A DNA stretch of 64,000 bases from Przewalskia tangutica (taxonomy: Eukaryota > Streptophyta > Magnoliopsida > Solanales > Solanaceae). Numbering within the stretch: the stretch's first letter is position 1; each line of letters opens with the position of its first letter. Shown here piece after piece: positions 36,193-49,102 of this stretch. The stretch is taken from NCBI GenBank assembly GCA_029844215.1, contig JAQGDG010000271.1, positions 124,001 through 188,000 of the forward strand, given 5' to 3'. Position numbers and translations under genes: made by a program. The notes under the pieces were generated by a model. That model saw only the letters and a list, made by a program, of their open reading frames with translations, did no database searches and was not told the origin of the DNA.

Positions 36193-36340
36193 AAAAGAAT
36201 ACTGAATCATGAGTTAGAGAGAAGTTTCTCTCACTAAGAAAACGCTCTCAACGTTTCCCCTTAGTTGCTCCTTCGGTTTTTCCTCTTCTTCCCCTTAGAT
36301 TTTCGTTTGTTTCACAATGGTTTAATTGTTATTGTTCACC
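36193..36340 (+). other. LINE 5' leader
   Basis: About 150 bp with no reading frame: an AGAGAAGTTTCTCTC inverted repeat at 36219-36233 and a C/T-rich tract before the first plausible ATG (36342). Plant L1 leaders usually carry the internal promoter, but no promoter motif can be assigned here. Confidence 0.5.
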
Positions 36341-37150
36341 ATATGAAGAAGTCTAAACGCTACACACATTCTAGCAATGATTCAGGAGGTTCAGCGATTC
36401 GCTAAAACTAGAACAAGGAAGAAAAAGAGTGGAGGCATCCAACAATTGCCGAGAAAATCTTATTCCTAAGCGATCTCGACCTCTGCCTTGGTTCATGTCA
36501 CGCTGCACTCGCGATTTCCATTAGAAAATGTAGTAGATGATTCTATGCTACAAAGGATACATGAATGGGGCAAAATATAGAAATTGAAAGCTTGGACATT
36601 AGTGAATTTGAAGCCAAAACTTCCGCAAGCGTTGTCTTTTCCGATAGCCATTGACGCCTCTAATGCTTCTATGGTGGTCGACCATTCCACGCCAATTAGT
36701 TGGTAATGGGATCATTTCGAAGAACAAGATACCACTCTAGCATTAGTACCCGTCACTACCGGAAATTCACCAAAGTTAGCCGAAAAGGGCTTAATTCGGG
36801 CCCGACATTCTTTGTTGGAGGAACAAGGTGCGATGGCATTCTTGGGTCTAAACCGGTCGACGCTGGGTCGAGTTCATGGCGGGTCGGGCGGTGTTCATGG
36901 GTCCAAGAGTAATCACGTCTTGCTTGATTCAAAGTCGATTGAGAGCATCAAGGTAGTCCTATACCCAAGAAGATTAACGCGTGTCAAGAAAGGAACTTTA
37001 ATGCCCGAAACGATGTGTCTCTCCTATTACTGCCTGGGGCTTGGGTCGGATGGACAAGGCGTCGTGAGGTTATCAATGAAACTAGAATATGAACTCTATG
37101 CATGGATCTAGGTCGACGTGGGATACCAAGGGGTTTCTACACCCGAGGAC

Positions 37151-37472
37151 TCTAACGTTATTATTGAAGGTGCCGAGGCGTCACACATTAACGTGGCGGG
37201 TACCAAGGATACACTCACATCCACGCCTTTATGATGGCTCGATTTCCAAGACGGACAGGATAACCTGGGGACATTAACTACTCCCGTTATACAAAGAGTC
37301 AAGCCGAGAGTTCTAACGTTATTCGGCGAGTGCCGAGGCGCCACTCATTAATGTTGCGGTACCAATGATTCACTCACTAGCACGGACTTTATGATGGTCC
37401 GATTGCCAAGACGGGCCGTGGCATAACCAAGGGACATTGAATATTCCCGTTATACATGAGCCAAGTCAATTG
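37151..37472 (+). repeat. Tandem duplication of about 160 bp inside the LINE
   Basis: Copy one is 37151-37311 and copy two 37312-37472. Both contain TCTAACGTTATT, GTGCCGAGGCG, CTTTATGATGG and CCCGTTATACA in order, with moderate divergence. It sits in the ORF1 region and interrupts its frame. Confidence 0.8.
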
Positions 37473-38629
37473 TGAGAAACAAAGCTAAGTCTATTTCCAA
37501 GGAGCCTAGGAACTACATGGCCATTAATAACGCAAGAACCGAGGGGTATGCCTTGAATGATGCGGGAACCAATGAGTCCTCTCGTGTATTAAGACAACAA
37601 CCACTGATTCCTTTTAATGTCACAAATGAAGCCTTCCCTACTTTAGTTAGTTTGCTTAGTGGAGTCAATCTCCAGAACCAAAATAAGCCTTTCGTCTTTA
37701 ATGCTCCCCCAGATTCGAGTAATGTCTTTAACTTACCCCCTCTCTCATCTAATAACACTTCACTACTTTCTGGAAAACAAAACACTCCACCCCTTCTATC
37801 TACTCTTCCTTCTTTTCCTCCAGAAACCCAACACAAATTCCCTTCCTTTCCAAATGGCATGCGAATCATCCCTCCTATCGCGGGCACTAGCTCTTTTCCT
37901 TATACCCATCCCCCTCTGCCCATACCTCCAGAAATACCCACCAATGATTTACACACTAATGCATCTTCTAAACCACATCATATTCCTGTCACGCCCCGAA
38001 CCCCGGGCCCGTGACTGGTGCCCTACCTGGGCACCCTTCTACCTTAACAATACAAGTAAACTGCGGAAATTAAATAACACCTCATTTTTTTTTCTTAAAA
38101 CCAACGTACGTGCAAGGGCAAAGCCGACAAGGCTGCCATAATTAAACATAAGCGAAAGACACTACAACGTACATGAGTCCAATCCCACATATGAATACAG
38201 ACCTCTAAGAGTTAAACTGAACTATGACGGGACAAGGCCCCGCCGTACCCATAATCGCATAAAAATCTGCATCAAGGAACTATACCAAAATGATAAACTC
38301 AACAGAGGGAGCTATCCAAAACTCGAGCGGTCCTACACTGCCGATCACCAAATCGCACCTAAACTGCGGCGTGAACGCGGCCGGGGAGGTCAGACGAAGA
38401 ATGTACCAAGTATGTGAACAATAAGTATGCGTAATGAAATCATAGCCTAAACAAAACAGAGACATGTATGATAGCCAACCTACAAGATAAAACACATAAG
38501 CATCATATCAAGTCGTGGACGCAAGCCCTCAAGGTCACTACTCGATATAACTATGGGTCTCACGCCATAATATCAATCATGCCCGTGGAATCCTTCTCAC
38601 CGCCGATCCATGATATAACATAACATCAA

Positions 38630-38925
38630 GTCCCACCTGGTATAGCATCTTGGGGTTTACCCTCACTTATACTCTTACCCGGAGAATGTGGTAAAGGTGG
38701 TATAGCGTCTGGGGTTTACCTCACTTATACTCTTACCCCGAGGAGGTGGTATAACGCCTGGGCTTGCCCTCATTTATACTCTTACCCTATCTCAACCGGC
38801 CACAAACAACACATAAAGCGGGTGGTACAGCTTGGGGTTTACCCTCACTAATACTCTTACCCTGGAGGAGGTGGTATAACGTCTGGGCTTGCCTCATTTA
38901 TACTCTTACCCTATCTCGACCGACC
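38630..38925 (-). repeat. GGTAAGAGTATA minisatellite of the C solo LTR
   Basis: Inverted counterpart of 21183-21474; plus strand shows repeated GGTGGTATA, GGGGTTTACC and TATACTCTTACCC. Confidence 0.85.
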
Positions 38926-39127
38926 ATCAAACAAGACATAAGCACTACCATGTCTTCTATAAAAATCCGAATTTAACCCAAGTACTACAAGTAATGTACA
39001 TACCCGTGGAATCCCACATCACCGCTTCAGACGTCCCAAGAATCTTACAACAAGACACTGACTTCTTCAACCGAGAGTCGCGACAACTCAATAAAACATA
39101 ATACTTGCACTAAAGGCTATTACCAAA

Positions 39128-39596
39128 GACATATAGGCAAGTTCTCAATTAACCAAGCCAAAGTACTTATCAAGGCACACATAGGATAATTCTCATTTTA
39201 TCAAGCCAAAGTACTAATCAAGGCATACATAGAATAATTCTCTTTTAACAAGTCAAAGTACTTATCAAGGCACACTTAGACAAATTCTCAATTTATCAAG
39301 CCAAAGTACTAATCAAGGCATACATAGAATAATTCTCTTTAACAAGTCAAAGTACTTATCAAGGCACACTTAGACAAATTCTCAATTTATCAAGCCAAAG
39401 TACTAATCAAGGCATACATAGAATAATTCTCTTATAACAAGTCAAAGTACTTATCAAGGCACACTTAGACAAATTCTCAATTTATCAAGCCAAAGTACTA
39501 ATCAAGGCATACATAGAATAATTCTCTTTTAACAAGTCAAAGTACTTATCAAGGCACACTTAGACAAATTCTCAATTTATCAAGCCAAAGTACTAC
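39128..39596 (-). repeat. Minisatellite with dimeric higher-order structure
   Basis: Two unit types alternate. One has CAAGTCAAAGTACTTATC with CACACTTAGACAAATTCTC; the other has AAGCCAAAGTACTAATC with CATACATAGAATAATTCTC. The dimer of about 95 bp repeats four times, unlike the monomeric array in LTR1-3. Confidence 0.85.
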
Positions 39597-41447
39597 ATAC
39601 GTCATTCTTTTATAAAAGACTCCTTTCTATGTAAAGCTCCAAGATACTAACACCCGTAGTATCAAGGCGTGTCTATTTTTCAAAGTAAGTTACTACACTT
39701 TAGAAAACTCATTTCAAAGCTTGAAATCAAGTAACTCCAAATTTTCACAATCTAGGCAACTTATGCCGATTAATCAAAATAGACAACTTTCTAACCTTCC
39801 ATAAAGCCGTTATAACCAACTTCCCATAAAGCCGTTATAACCCTTTATGGTTTTAGACATATCCATTCCTTCAATAGTCAAGAGACTTATACTATTAAAA
39901 CCAAGTATCACATACTTACAAATCAAGTTCTTAACTTTCAAAATGCTTCAAGTCTCTTAATAGTTAGAAAACAAGTTTTCTTCTACTTTTTAAACCTCAA
40001 GTAACTTCACCCTTAACACAAGTTACTTCTCTTAAATCATGTCATTTCTCCTCTTTTAAATCAAATAAGTAAATCACTCCTTTGACTCCCCTAAAGTCAT
40101 TATGATGACCTTTAGGTTTTAGAACTAAGGCACTAGCCAAAAGATTTGGAAACCACTTCCTTTTCAAGTCTCTATGCACTTTAAGAAAAATACCTTCACT
40201 TTTAAGAATCCAAACTTCCCTAAGGAAATGGATTATACTACTTACAATTTAAACATCAAAGTACACTCAAGGAAGTACATAGAACAAATTCTATTTTAGG
40301 CAAATCCAAATACAAGCAAGGAATGGATCATTCAAGGAGTAGGACTTACTTTCTTTATTCTAGGGAATCATGCTAGAAGAGGAGATAGTTCACATACCTT
40401 TTCGGCTAATATCCACAAGCTGTCGAATACGCTGCGTGAAGTGTCAACCTATAATGGTCACAACAAGACTATCAACTTCTAGTCTCAACGTAGAATAATA
40501 CTAAGTATACGGTCTAATTCTACGGAAAATCGCGTAACCTCCTTTGTTTCTACTTACTTTGCCACCTTTTCAAGGCCGAATACAATAACAAACAAGCCAC
40601 ATTTAAGGCTCCAAACAACAACCAAACAGGGATTACACGCCTTACAATACGTGTAATATTTCGCCCACAATTCATAATGAAATAGCTTAAAACTCCAAGC
40701 CATTCTCGCCAACTACATACTAACAATTCAAAGTCTTTTCCAATCCTTTTCCAAATTCAAGTTCTAAGGTCTAACATGTTATCTAGTCATAAACAACTTC
40801 AACAACTACAATTTCCTTCTTTATACAACATGCGACGCTTAGACTAATAATCAACTTGAATTGTAATCTTAACGCTAAACATGCTAGTTTTCGGATTAGG
40901 GTTCCAATAGCCAATAAACATATCAAACTTCATACTATATAACACATGCTTGCTAAAATCCATAGCTACCACAATAAGTAAGCCTTAACTATTAAAATGA
41001 CAAAATATACCTTTATAAGCCCTTAAAATTTCCAAGATTCCAAAGTCGCGCCTTAGCAATTCTTAGCTCCTTTCCTTAGGTTCCAATCCGCTCCAAGCAC
41101 TCCTTAGAGGCCTATGAAGAACCCATCTTCAAGTTCCAACTTCAAAGTTGAAGAACTCCCTTAGTTTCCGCCATACTAACGTAAAAATGTCGTTTTTCCG
41201 AAATCTTTCTATTGAGATATCCTTACAATACCCTAAGGGACATTGGGTTAAAGTCTTGTGAACAAAGGATCAAAACTACAAAATTTTGTCTTCCAAGAGG
41301 GGCCTTGGCCGAGAGCACTCTTTAGTGGACAAGAAAAATGTTGTGAAATTTTCTAAGTGTTAGAAGAGCAAGTCTTGCTACTAGTATGATACATATAACA
41401 CATTGGAGGGTCTAGATTATAACAATTGTGTGGCTTAGATAAAAAAT

Positions 41448-43908
41448 TGTCACGACCCGTTCCGGGGCCCGTGACTGGTGCCTTACCGGGGCACCCAAGT
41501 AGTCATACATCAGAGTAACCAGCGGAATATAAAACAAGACAGGAAACAGTTTATAAAATAAGACACGCTTATCTCGAAGAAAAGCTTGCCTTTCGCATAA
41601 TATAAATAACTCAAGTTTTGCGATACATCCCAACTGCATAATAGTACTCTGAGACTCTGGAAGTAAACAACTATGGCGGACAGGGCCGCCATACCCTCGA
41701 CTGCATACAAAACTATCTACAATACAGGAGATCATACCCAAAGTAGAGCCTCGGAGAAGATGGAGCTCACGACACCAACGCAAAGATCCTAAGGATGTGG
41801 ATCTAGCACTGCTTGCCCTTACCTGCGGCATGAACGCAGCCCAAGGCGAGGTCAAGACAACAGTACTAAGTATGCGAAATCAGAAATACTTAAATGAAAA
41901 CATATCATTTAAAACCAGTTTACAAATATGTGTGAAACAACCAAGGAAACCGCACGTAGCGCTACATCACAAACAAGAGCAACAATAGTAATCGTAATAG
42001 GTCTTGTCTAGGCCGCGAATGATCGAAACAGGCCACTCGCCCCATCATCATTCCGCAAGCCTAATCGACTCCGAGTCCGCATAGGCCACTCACGGGCCCG
42101 CATGAGGTATAACCCGCATCGAGGGTAGCTACTCCTCGGCATCGCCCCGACTCATTGTCCGCATGGCCACGCACCGCATGAGGCATAACCCCGCATACTA
42201 ACCTCGAACTCCGTAGCTCGCATAGGCCCCTGGACCCGCATGCAGGTATTCTCGAATCATGGTCCTGCATCACTGAGTCTACCCCGCGTCGGAGGCGCTT
42301 AACCCCTGTATCATCTCAAGAGGTGGTGATAGTATACTAACATAACAACTTATCTTTAAACAACATAAGCACAACAAGGATACTCACCTATACAAACGTT
42401 ACAAGATACTAACACACATAGCATCATATCATGTCTATTTATCAAACCATCTTTATTATTCTTTTCACAATACAAGTCCGTTATAAACACATAGGCAAAC
42501 TTGTTTCTTTTATAAATCTTAAGTGGTTATACTTACTTCCCATAAAGCTAGTATAACTCTTAAGCTTCTGTTTTAAAAACCAATTAGTTCTCTTCTGATA
42601 ATATGATTCAGTAGTCTTTTGAAATGTTTTCAGTTCTTTATTATTCGAGCTTAAGTGAGGCATTCTAGTAAGTATTATTCAGCTTAAGTCAAAGACATTG
42701 CAGTAGTTATTATTCGATTAACACATGTACGTCTACCGTACTATATATATATTGTAAAATATCATGCTTTAGGAAGAATCACATACCTTCTCAGCGAAAA
42801 CCACCTGCCAAGTTGAATATGTCGCGCGCAGAGAGTCAGCCTATAATAGTCACAGATATCTATCAAAGACTACTCTGAAGGTCATTCTAAACAGGGGGTT
42901 CATAATTCTACGGTAAGTCGGGCAGCACTTCCCTACCCGGTGAGCTATATAAGTCTACTGTGAAAACAGTCCTATGTAAGTACAGTTTGATTATTCTTCT
43001 TTTAAACCTTTCTAAGTGATTAATACTTCAATTCTATTCTGTGATATACTTCTAAGTATTTATACTTATTCTTATACTACAACAGTATATATATATGATT
43101 CAAAAGAGGGTTAGGATTAGTTACCTCGGTAAGCCCAATAATATCCTAGAAAAAGTCGCGCCTGAGCAAGGTTTTGCTCCTAAGTTGTATGCTCCAAGAA
43201 CCCTAGAAGTTCTTCACAACTTCTACTAAGTACTAAGGTATTTGGGCTAGGGTATTTTGGGCATTATAACGATACAAGAAGGTAACTTTTCTACCAAGGG
43301 CGGGGGGGTAGATTTCGGCTAGGCTCGGGGGGTAGGCTCTCGGCCATACAACACAAGGGGAGGGAAGAGGTGTTTGGACGAAAAGCTTAAGGGAGAGGAG
43401 AGGATTTTTAGACTTGGAAGATAACTTTGTGGATGAATAACTCTTCATCTCTAAGGGGGTATTTATAGCTCAAGCCTTGGCCAACCAATGGCCAAGATGA
43501 AGACAAGTGCAAGGCAAGTGTAAGGCCAAGATCAAGCCAAGTGCACCCTAACTCCTACTCCACAAAACACTCCACAAAACACTCCACAAAACAAGGCCTA
43601 AACAGACCCAATCGGCCAAGGCCAACACCCTCTTTGGGCCCAATCGTCCAAAGCCACCCCACTTGCTTCAATGTGAGGGTGACACATATCACCCTCCCGT
43701 TGGTCCAAAATGTTTCGCCTCTCGGAAAAATCCGCAAAATAAGAAATGGCATAAAGGAATTTACTCTACGAAAGTGGGAAACGCGTTTAGTGGAAAACGA
43801 TTCTTTTAGTGAGTTGTGTACAAAATAAAACGTCCAAGGCTTATCTTTAAGGCAAGACTTTCGTACGTATTCCCTTACGTACATACTCTGGAAATACGGG
43901 GTATAACA
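41448..43908 (-). repeat. Family A solo LTR, TSD AAAAT (2461 bp)
   Basis: TGTCACGACCCG to GGTATAACA, flanked by AAAAT (41443-41447 and 43909-43913). It aligns with 6672-9088 end to end. TATA box at 43460-43467. It is the innermost layer of the nest. Confidence 0.94.
43460..43467 (-). promoter_or_regulatory. TATA box of the family A solo LTR
   Basis: TATAAATA on the minus strand, at the position equivalent to 1406-1413 and 8689-8696. Confidence 0.6.
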
Positions 43909-45690
43909 AAAATCACTTGGATTAAGCCTATGTGGACAAGTTGACTAGTCAACAAAATCAAGCTTAGAAGACTTATCTTCTACCATGGTCAATGACCATT
44001 TTACCCTTGCATAAATTTCGACCAAGCCATGTGGGGGTGCCACGTGTCTCCCTCTCATTCGTCCATAAAATTATGTAACCCTCGTGGGCCCCACAAAACG
44101 TAAAATTACTCGGGTGGGCCCCACGTGACCAAATCCGTAAAAATAAATTTACATAATGCTAAGAGTTCCATACTCTTCAAATAATGCCTTTTGAGAATCC
44201 AATTCTCAACAACGAACATTTTTCCTTTCCTGTTTCTAAGATTTTCCGTCGGAAAAACAATTCTTCCTTTCGTATCAATTTCCAAGTCTTGTTTCCTTTC
44301 GTACATTCTCTATTACATGTCCTGGACTTACGGGGTGTAACAATTCCTACCACGGCTACAACTCATAACAACCCTCCCCCAAACCATGGCAAAGGTACCC
44401 TCCCTCCCAAAAGGACTTATGCTGGAGTCTTTGCGGGATCCAGGATTGAGGCTAAAGGCATGAAGTTACAATTTATTGAACAACAAGGGGCGGAAGTAGA
44501 TATAGAAGCTGAGGATGAAGTCCCTTTCATAGAAACTTGGGGCTATTGCTTAATAGGATGCTTCACGGGTCCTTTCCCGGGAAGAGAAGCATTGAATACG
44601 ATTGTGAAAGGATGGGGAGTTAAATGCCGTATTATACCATATGGCAAAGGATGGACAGTGTTCAAATTCATGACGGAGGAGGAGCGCACTAATGTACTTC
44701 ACGGAGGCCCTTATATGGTCTACGGGAAAACCATGATGCTTAAGGCTATCAATAAAGGAGTTCTTATAACGGATGATTTGTTTATGGACATTCCTATTTG
44801 GGTCACTTTCCTGACATTCCCTTTCTATTGGAGTGCCACTGCCTTAGTAAGATTGCTTCACGTGTAGGAAAACCTCTTTACACTGACCAATATACTAAGG
44901 AAAGGTCTAAAATGAACTATGCAAGAGTTCTAGTGGAAGTGGATGTTAGCAAGGAGCCGATAATGGATTTTGTCGTCAATCTCCCCGATAACAGAAGGTA
45001 TACTCAAAGGGTAAACTATGAGAATTACCCGGACTTTTGCTATCATTGTGCGGCTTTCGGACACAACCATTTGAAGTGTAGGAAGCTGAGGGATGATGTC
45101 AACAATGAAGAAGCTCCAAAAACACGCAATACTGAGGTACCCCTGCAACAAGGATGATTCTGCTCGTTTGAAGGTCAACAAAGGTACGGGTGGAACCAAC
45201 TCTCCTCCCCCTCATCCACCAACTTCTCAACATCCCGTAGATGCTGATAACTTGATGGACATTGAACAAACTGTGCACACAACACCTCCTGGTACCTAAG
45301 TCGTGAAGTATCACATGCCGCGGGTCCTCCGGTTTTGGGTCATTCTGGCCCATCATGTTTGCGGGATTCTCTTGTCAAGTACTTACTGCCTAATTCTCAC
45401 AATGGCAGTTCACAACATGTTAGGATGAGGGGTAAGTCAAAACATTCTGATTCTGAAATGCCTATGAACCTGCCACCTTCATTGGAGGAAGTTACATACA
45501 ACGGTGCTACGGATAAGGCTCAGCTTGTGTCAAGTAACGTTAACTTTGAACGCGGGGAGCATAGCTTGGCTGGTACACAAGTTATGGCTTCCAGCAACAA
45601 GGATGATGGATGGCAAGAGGTTTTGTCCAAAAAGAATGGGCCGAAGGCAGCTAAGCGCGGAGGTGCTAATAAAACCTCCTTTGTTTCCTA

Positions 45691-48600
45691 ATGAAAATAC
45701 TTTGTTGGAATGTCCGTGGTCTTTGCGGACAAAGGGATAGGGCTGCCACGCAAGATCTAGTATGTAGTATCACAAAGCAGCATGACGCGGCTATGATTTG
45801 TCTATTGGAAACTAAGCTATCTCGGCCAAGGACAGAATCTTTCTCTACTAAAAGATTCAAAGGGTGGAAGTTTTGCTATAATTTGGAATTCATTGGAGGC
45901 GGTAGAATGCTATTACTTTGGGATCCATCCGTGATTTGTTGCGAAGTGCTTGGTATGGACTCTCGATATCCATGTCCGTGCAAGTTGCAATATAACACAA
46001 GTGTCCTTCCTGCCACATTTGTGTACCCGTTTATAGCATCTCGGATAGAAGGATGCTTTGGCATCACCTTTCTCACTGGGCGTTGGCATCACTAAGCCTT
46101 GGATGATTATGGGAGATTTCAACACTCATCGCAGCCCTAATGATAAGGTGGGGTCCACCTCTCACGCCTTATGCACTTAGGGATCTTGGAGATTTCAGAA
46201 TTCTCATGGACTAGAAGACGCTCCTTCTTCCGGTTCCTTCTACACTTGGACGAATGGTTCGATTTGGTCTAAGCTTGATAGAGTGTTGATGAATCAAAAT
46301 TGGAGTGATTTGACCCTAGAATGCACGGCCAATTTCTTGCCCATGGAACCTGTCTCGGACCACTGTCATGTGATAGCCACGATTATTGCATCTTATAATG
46401 TTGGGAAACGCCCTTTCAAGTTCATGAATATGTGGCTTTCACCCAAATTTTGAGAACATTATGACTTCATGTTGGAGACAAGACATATTGGGAATCGCCA
46501 TTCGTCCTTGCCTCCAAATTGAAAGCCTCAAGCAACCTCTAGGGCTTTGAACATAAATGACTTTGGAGGTATCGAACAAAGAGCAAAAGGGGCAAACATA
46601 GAGTTCAAGGAGGCTATCAATGCACACATGGAAAATCCCTTTGATGAGGAGCTTAAAGCCAAGGTTAAGTCCTCAAGAGCTAGAGCAAACACCTTACTGA
46701 AAGCTGAAAGACACTTCATAAGGCAGAAGTCAAGACAGAAACACTTGATTGGAAGTGATAGATGTTCCAAATACTTTCATAGCTTGATCAAAAGGAGTAA
46801 TGTCAGGAACTCCATTAACTTTCTTGTTAAAGCTAATGGTACTATCACTACATCACCGTAAGAAGTTAGGAAGTCGCTTGTTGAATTTTACAAAGATCTA
46901 TTAGGTACTTCACCCATTACCAACTTTGATCTGAAGTGTTCAACTATGGCCCAAAGTGAGTGAAGAAGAGAGATTACTTTTGCATTTCATCACCCCAAAG
47001 GAGATTTGGGAAGCTCTCTCGGATATAGGCAATGACAAGGCACTGACCGATGGTTATACTGCTTTCTTCAAGAATAGATGGAAAGATGGGCCATGATGTT
47101 GTAAGATGTGTCCGAGAGTTCTTCTCACCGAGTTCTTTTGAAGCGGTAAATCATACCATCATTACCACGCTACCAAAGACTGATCATGATCCCAAGGTAA
47201 ATGATTTCGTGCCCATCGGATTGACTAATGTGATCTATAAGATCATCACAAAGATTCTAGCTAACAGAATGGCATTGATCCTTCCTTCTCTCATTGACAA
47301 ATCCCGAGGGCTTTTGTGAAGGAAGAAACATGATGGACAACGTATATGTGGCACAAGAGCTTGTGAGAGGATTTAATAGAGCAGTGTCGCCAAGATGTAT
47401 GCTTATGGTGGACCTTCGTAAAGCATTCGACATCTCTTGGAGCTTCTCGAATTGGTACTAAGAAGTCTAAAATTTCCGCATTTACAAGATGGATCATGGA
47501 ATGTGTTAGCTCAACCTCCTTCTCCCTTTCTATCAATGGTGAGATCATGGATACTTCAAAGGAAAGCGCCTAAGACAAGGTGATCCCATGTCCCTACTCT
47601 CTTCATCTTGTGCATGGAATACCTCTCAAGGATGCTTAAAATGAAGGTCGAGGCAAGTGCTTTCATATTTTCCAAAGTGTAAGAAATTGGGCATTACTCA
47701 TCCGCATTCGCGATGACCTCATGCTTTTGCCAAAGGAGATATATCTTGATTGGGATTCTTATGAATTGTCCGGAAGAGTTGGAGGCTGCCTCGGATTAAC
47801 TCTTAACCTCGTTAAATCCTCTGTCTACTTAGCGAGAATGCATTCTACGCGCGACTTGATATTGTCAGTGGGTTTCGCCATTGGAAGCTTTCCTCACGAT
47901 ACTGGGGATTCCTTTGTCCCCAATTTCAGTCTCGGTGGATCAATTTGCCCCGTTCATTAGTGCTATTTCGAATTACATTCAAAAATGGGGCATCACACCC
48001 TTTCTTACTTTGTAAACCGAACTAATCGTCGGTTGTCCAGGGTTGAGAGCTTTTGGTTCCGGCTCTTCTATCCCGACCACTATTATCAACAAGATACGGT
48101 CTGCTTGTATTCAGTTCTTATGGGAGGAAACCACCAAGAGTTTCTTGGGATATCATTTGCTTGCCTCAACTGAAGGTGGCTTGGGTCTTATGAACATCAA
48201 GGAATGGAATCATGCCTTGCTATCCGTGACGATTTGGCAAACTCACACTAAGTCGATTCTCTTTGGGTCCAATGGATAAATAGCCACTATTTGAGAAGTA
48301 TTACAATTTGGGACTATGAGGTGCGCCCTAGAGACTCCTTATTCAAAAAGATTTGTGGGATTCGCGACAAATTCTTTTCTATCTTTAGTAGCCATGGTGA
48401 TGCTATTGTGGCTTTACAAAATGTTGTGCCAACGGTATATTTGATTCAAGCCTCGTGTATGATATCTTGCGCACTCCGCAAGCTAAAAGCCTTGGATGTC
48501 ACAAATTTGGAAAGGCTTCATTCCTCCCAAATTCTCTTTTACTATGTGGCTAAATTGCAGAAAGCGGTTAGCTACAAAGGATACTCTATCATTTCTCAAC

Positions 48601-48960
48601 TTGGAGGATAAATCTTGCGGGTTCTGCAAGCAAGCTAATGAAACAAGGGAACACCTCTTCTTTGCCTGCCCCTATACACACATGATTTGGAAGAGCATAA
48701 AAGATTGGTTGGGTATTAGAAGAGAGATGACAATCGTTGAAAGCTCCTTAAATGGATTAAGAAAGAACACCATGACAAGCATTCGAGCCAAAGCTATTTT
48801 GCTCACTTTTTGCATAATGGTTTATGAGATTTGGAGGGCAAGAAACACAATGCTCTTTGAAGGCACAAACTTTCCGGCAGAAGAGGTCATTGCAAGAATC
48901 AAAACAACATCTTATAGAGTTCTCTATGATTTTATCCTCCTCAGTAATGGCACCTTTTGA
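45691..48960 (+). pseudogene. LINE ORF2: AP endonuclease, reverse transcriptase, zf-RVT (degenerate)
   Basis: ORF2 nicks target DNA and primes reverse transcription there. The ATG at 45691 starts MKILCWNVRGLCGQRDRA, the usual opening of plant LINE endonucleases. ETK (about 45810), GDFN (about 46105), a TWTNG...SKLDRVLMN stretch (about 46240-46300) and SDHCHV (about 46358) are endonuclease landmarks. The RT part has DFVPIGLTNVIYKIITKILA (about 47200), MVDLRKAFD with the motif-A Asp (about 47405), a shifted QGDPMS and a broken FADD box (about 47715-47740). After it comes a zf-RVT region at 48496-48960 with WKGFIPPKFSF, CGFC and HLFFACP. About 1090 codons is short for this family. Frameshifts are frequent. 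Confidence 0.88.
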
Positions 48961-49085
48961 GTGACCACCCCTCCCCTCTATCTCTTCTTGTTTGCATTAC
49001 GTTGAGGCTTGAGATACCTCAATGATTGATTGTAGCCACTTCCTTTTTCATTATTAGTAATAATATTTGCATTTACCTAAAAAAA
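48961..49085 (+). other. LINE 3' UTR and poly-A tail
   Basis: About 115 bp after the ORF2 stop, ending ATTTACCT and a run of A that runs into the target duplication, whose own first bases are A. Confidence 0.85.
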
Positions 49086-49102
49086 AAGTGTAGGGCTAGA
49101 TT

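Larger units (their letters stand above)
37987..44342 (-). repeat. Family C solo LTR, TSD ATTCC, in LINE ORF1; contains a nested A solo LTR
   Basis: TGTCACGCCCCGAAC to GGGGTGTAACA, flanked by ATTCC at 37982-37986 and 44343-44347. Without the inner LTR it is about 3.89 kb, matching the array LTRs. No internal region is present, so it is a product of LTR-LTR recombination. Minisatellites lie at 38630-38925 and 39128-39596. Confidence 0.93.
36342..45691 (+). pseudogene. LINE ORF1: DUF4283-like and CCHC RNA-binding protein, split by a solo LTR
   Basis: ORF1 proteins bind element RNA in the ribonucleoprotein. From the ATG at 36342 a basic N-terminus (MKKSKRYTHSS) runs in shifted frames to about 37110. 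After a 160-bp tandem duplication, a 180-residue Pro/Ser/Asn-rich frame occupies 37472-37986. There the solo LTR enters (37987-44342). On the far side the frame resumes in TYAGVFAGSR and a DUF4283-like domain (about 44400-44900) with GPFPGREAL, KGWGVKC and GGPYMVYG. A frameshift near 44830 leads to a C-X2-C-X4-H-X4-C knuckle, CYHCAAFGHNHLKC (45038-45079). The final frame (45335-45691) ends DDGWQEVLSKK...SFVS. Its TAA overlaps the ORF2 ATG. Confidence 0.85.
36193..49085 (+). mobile_element. Plant L1-type LINE, apparently full length, split by a solo LTR
   Basis: A 17-bp target duplication, AAGTGTAGGGCTAGATT, lies at 36176-36192 and 49086-49102. The 3' end is a run of A after ATTTACCT. The 5' end begins with a leader containing an inverted GAGAGAAGTTTCTCTC-like element. 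Two coding regions follow: ORF1 (DUF4283-like and CCHC) and ORF2 (endonuclease, RT, zf-RVT). Net length without the nested LTR is about 6.5 kb. A leader, ORF1 and ORF2 all being present argues against the usual 5' truncation. It is inactive through many frameshifts and the LTR insertion. Confidence 0.92.

Noticed and set aside
37472..38141. Possible Pro/Ser-rich host protein gene.
   Set aside because: Its frame continues across the solo LTR into the DUF4283-like region, and it lies between the LINE target duplications, so it is LINE ORF1.
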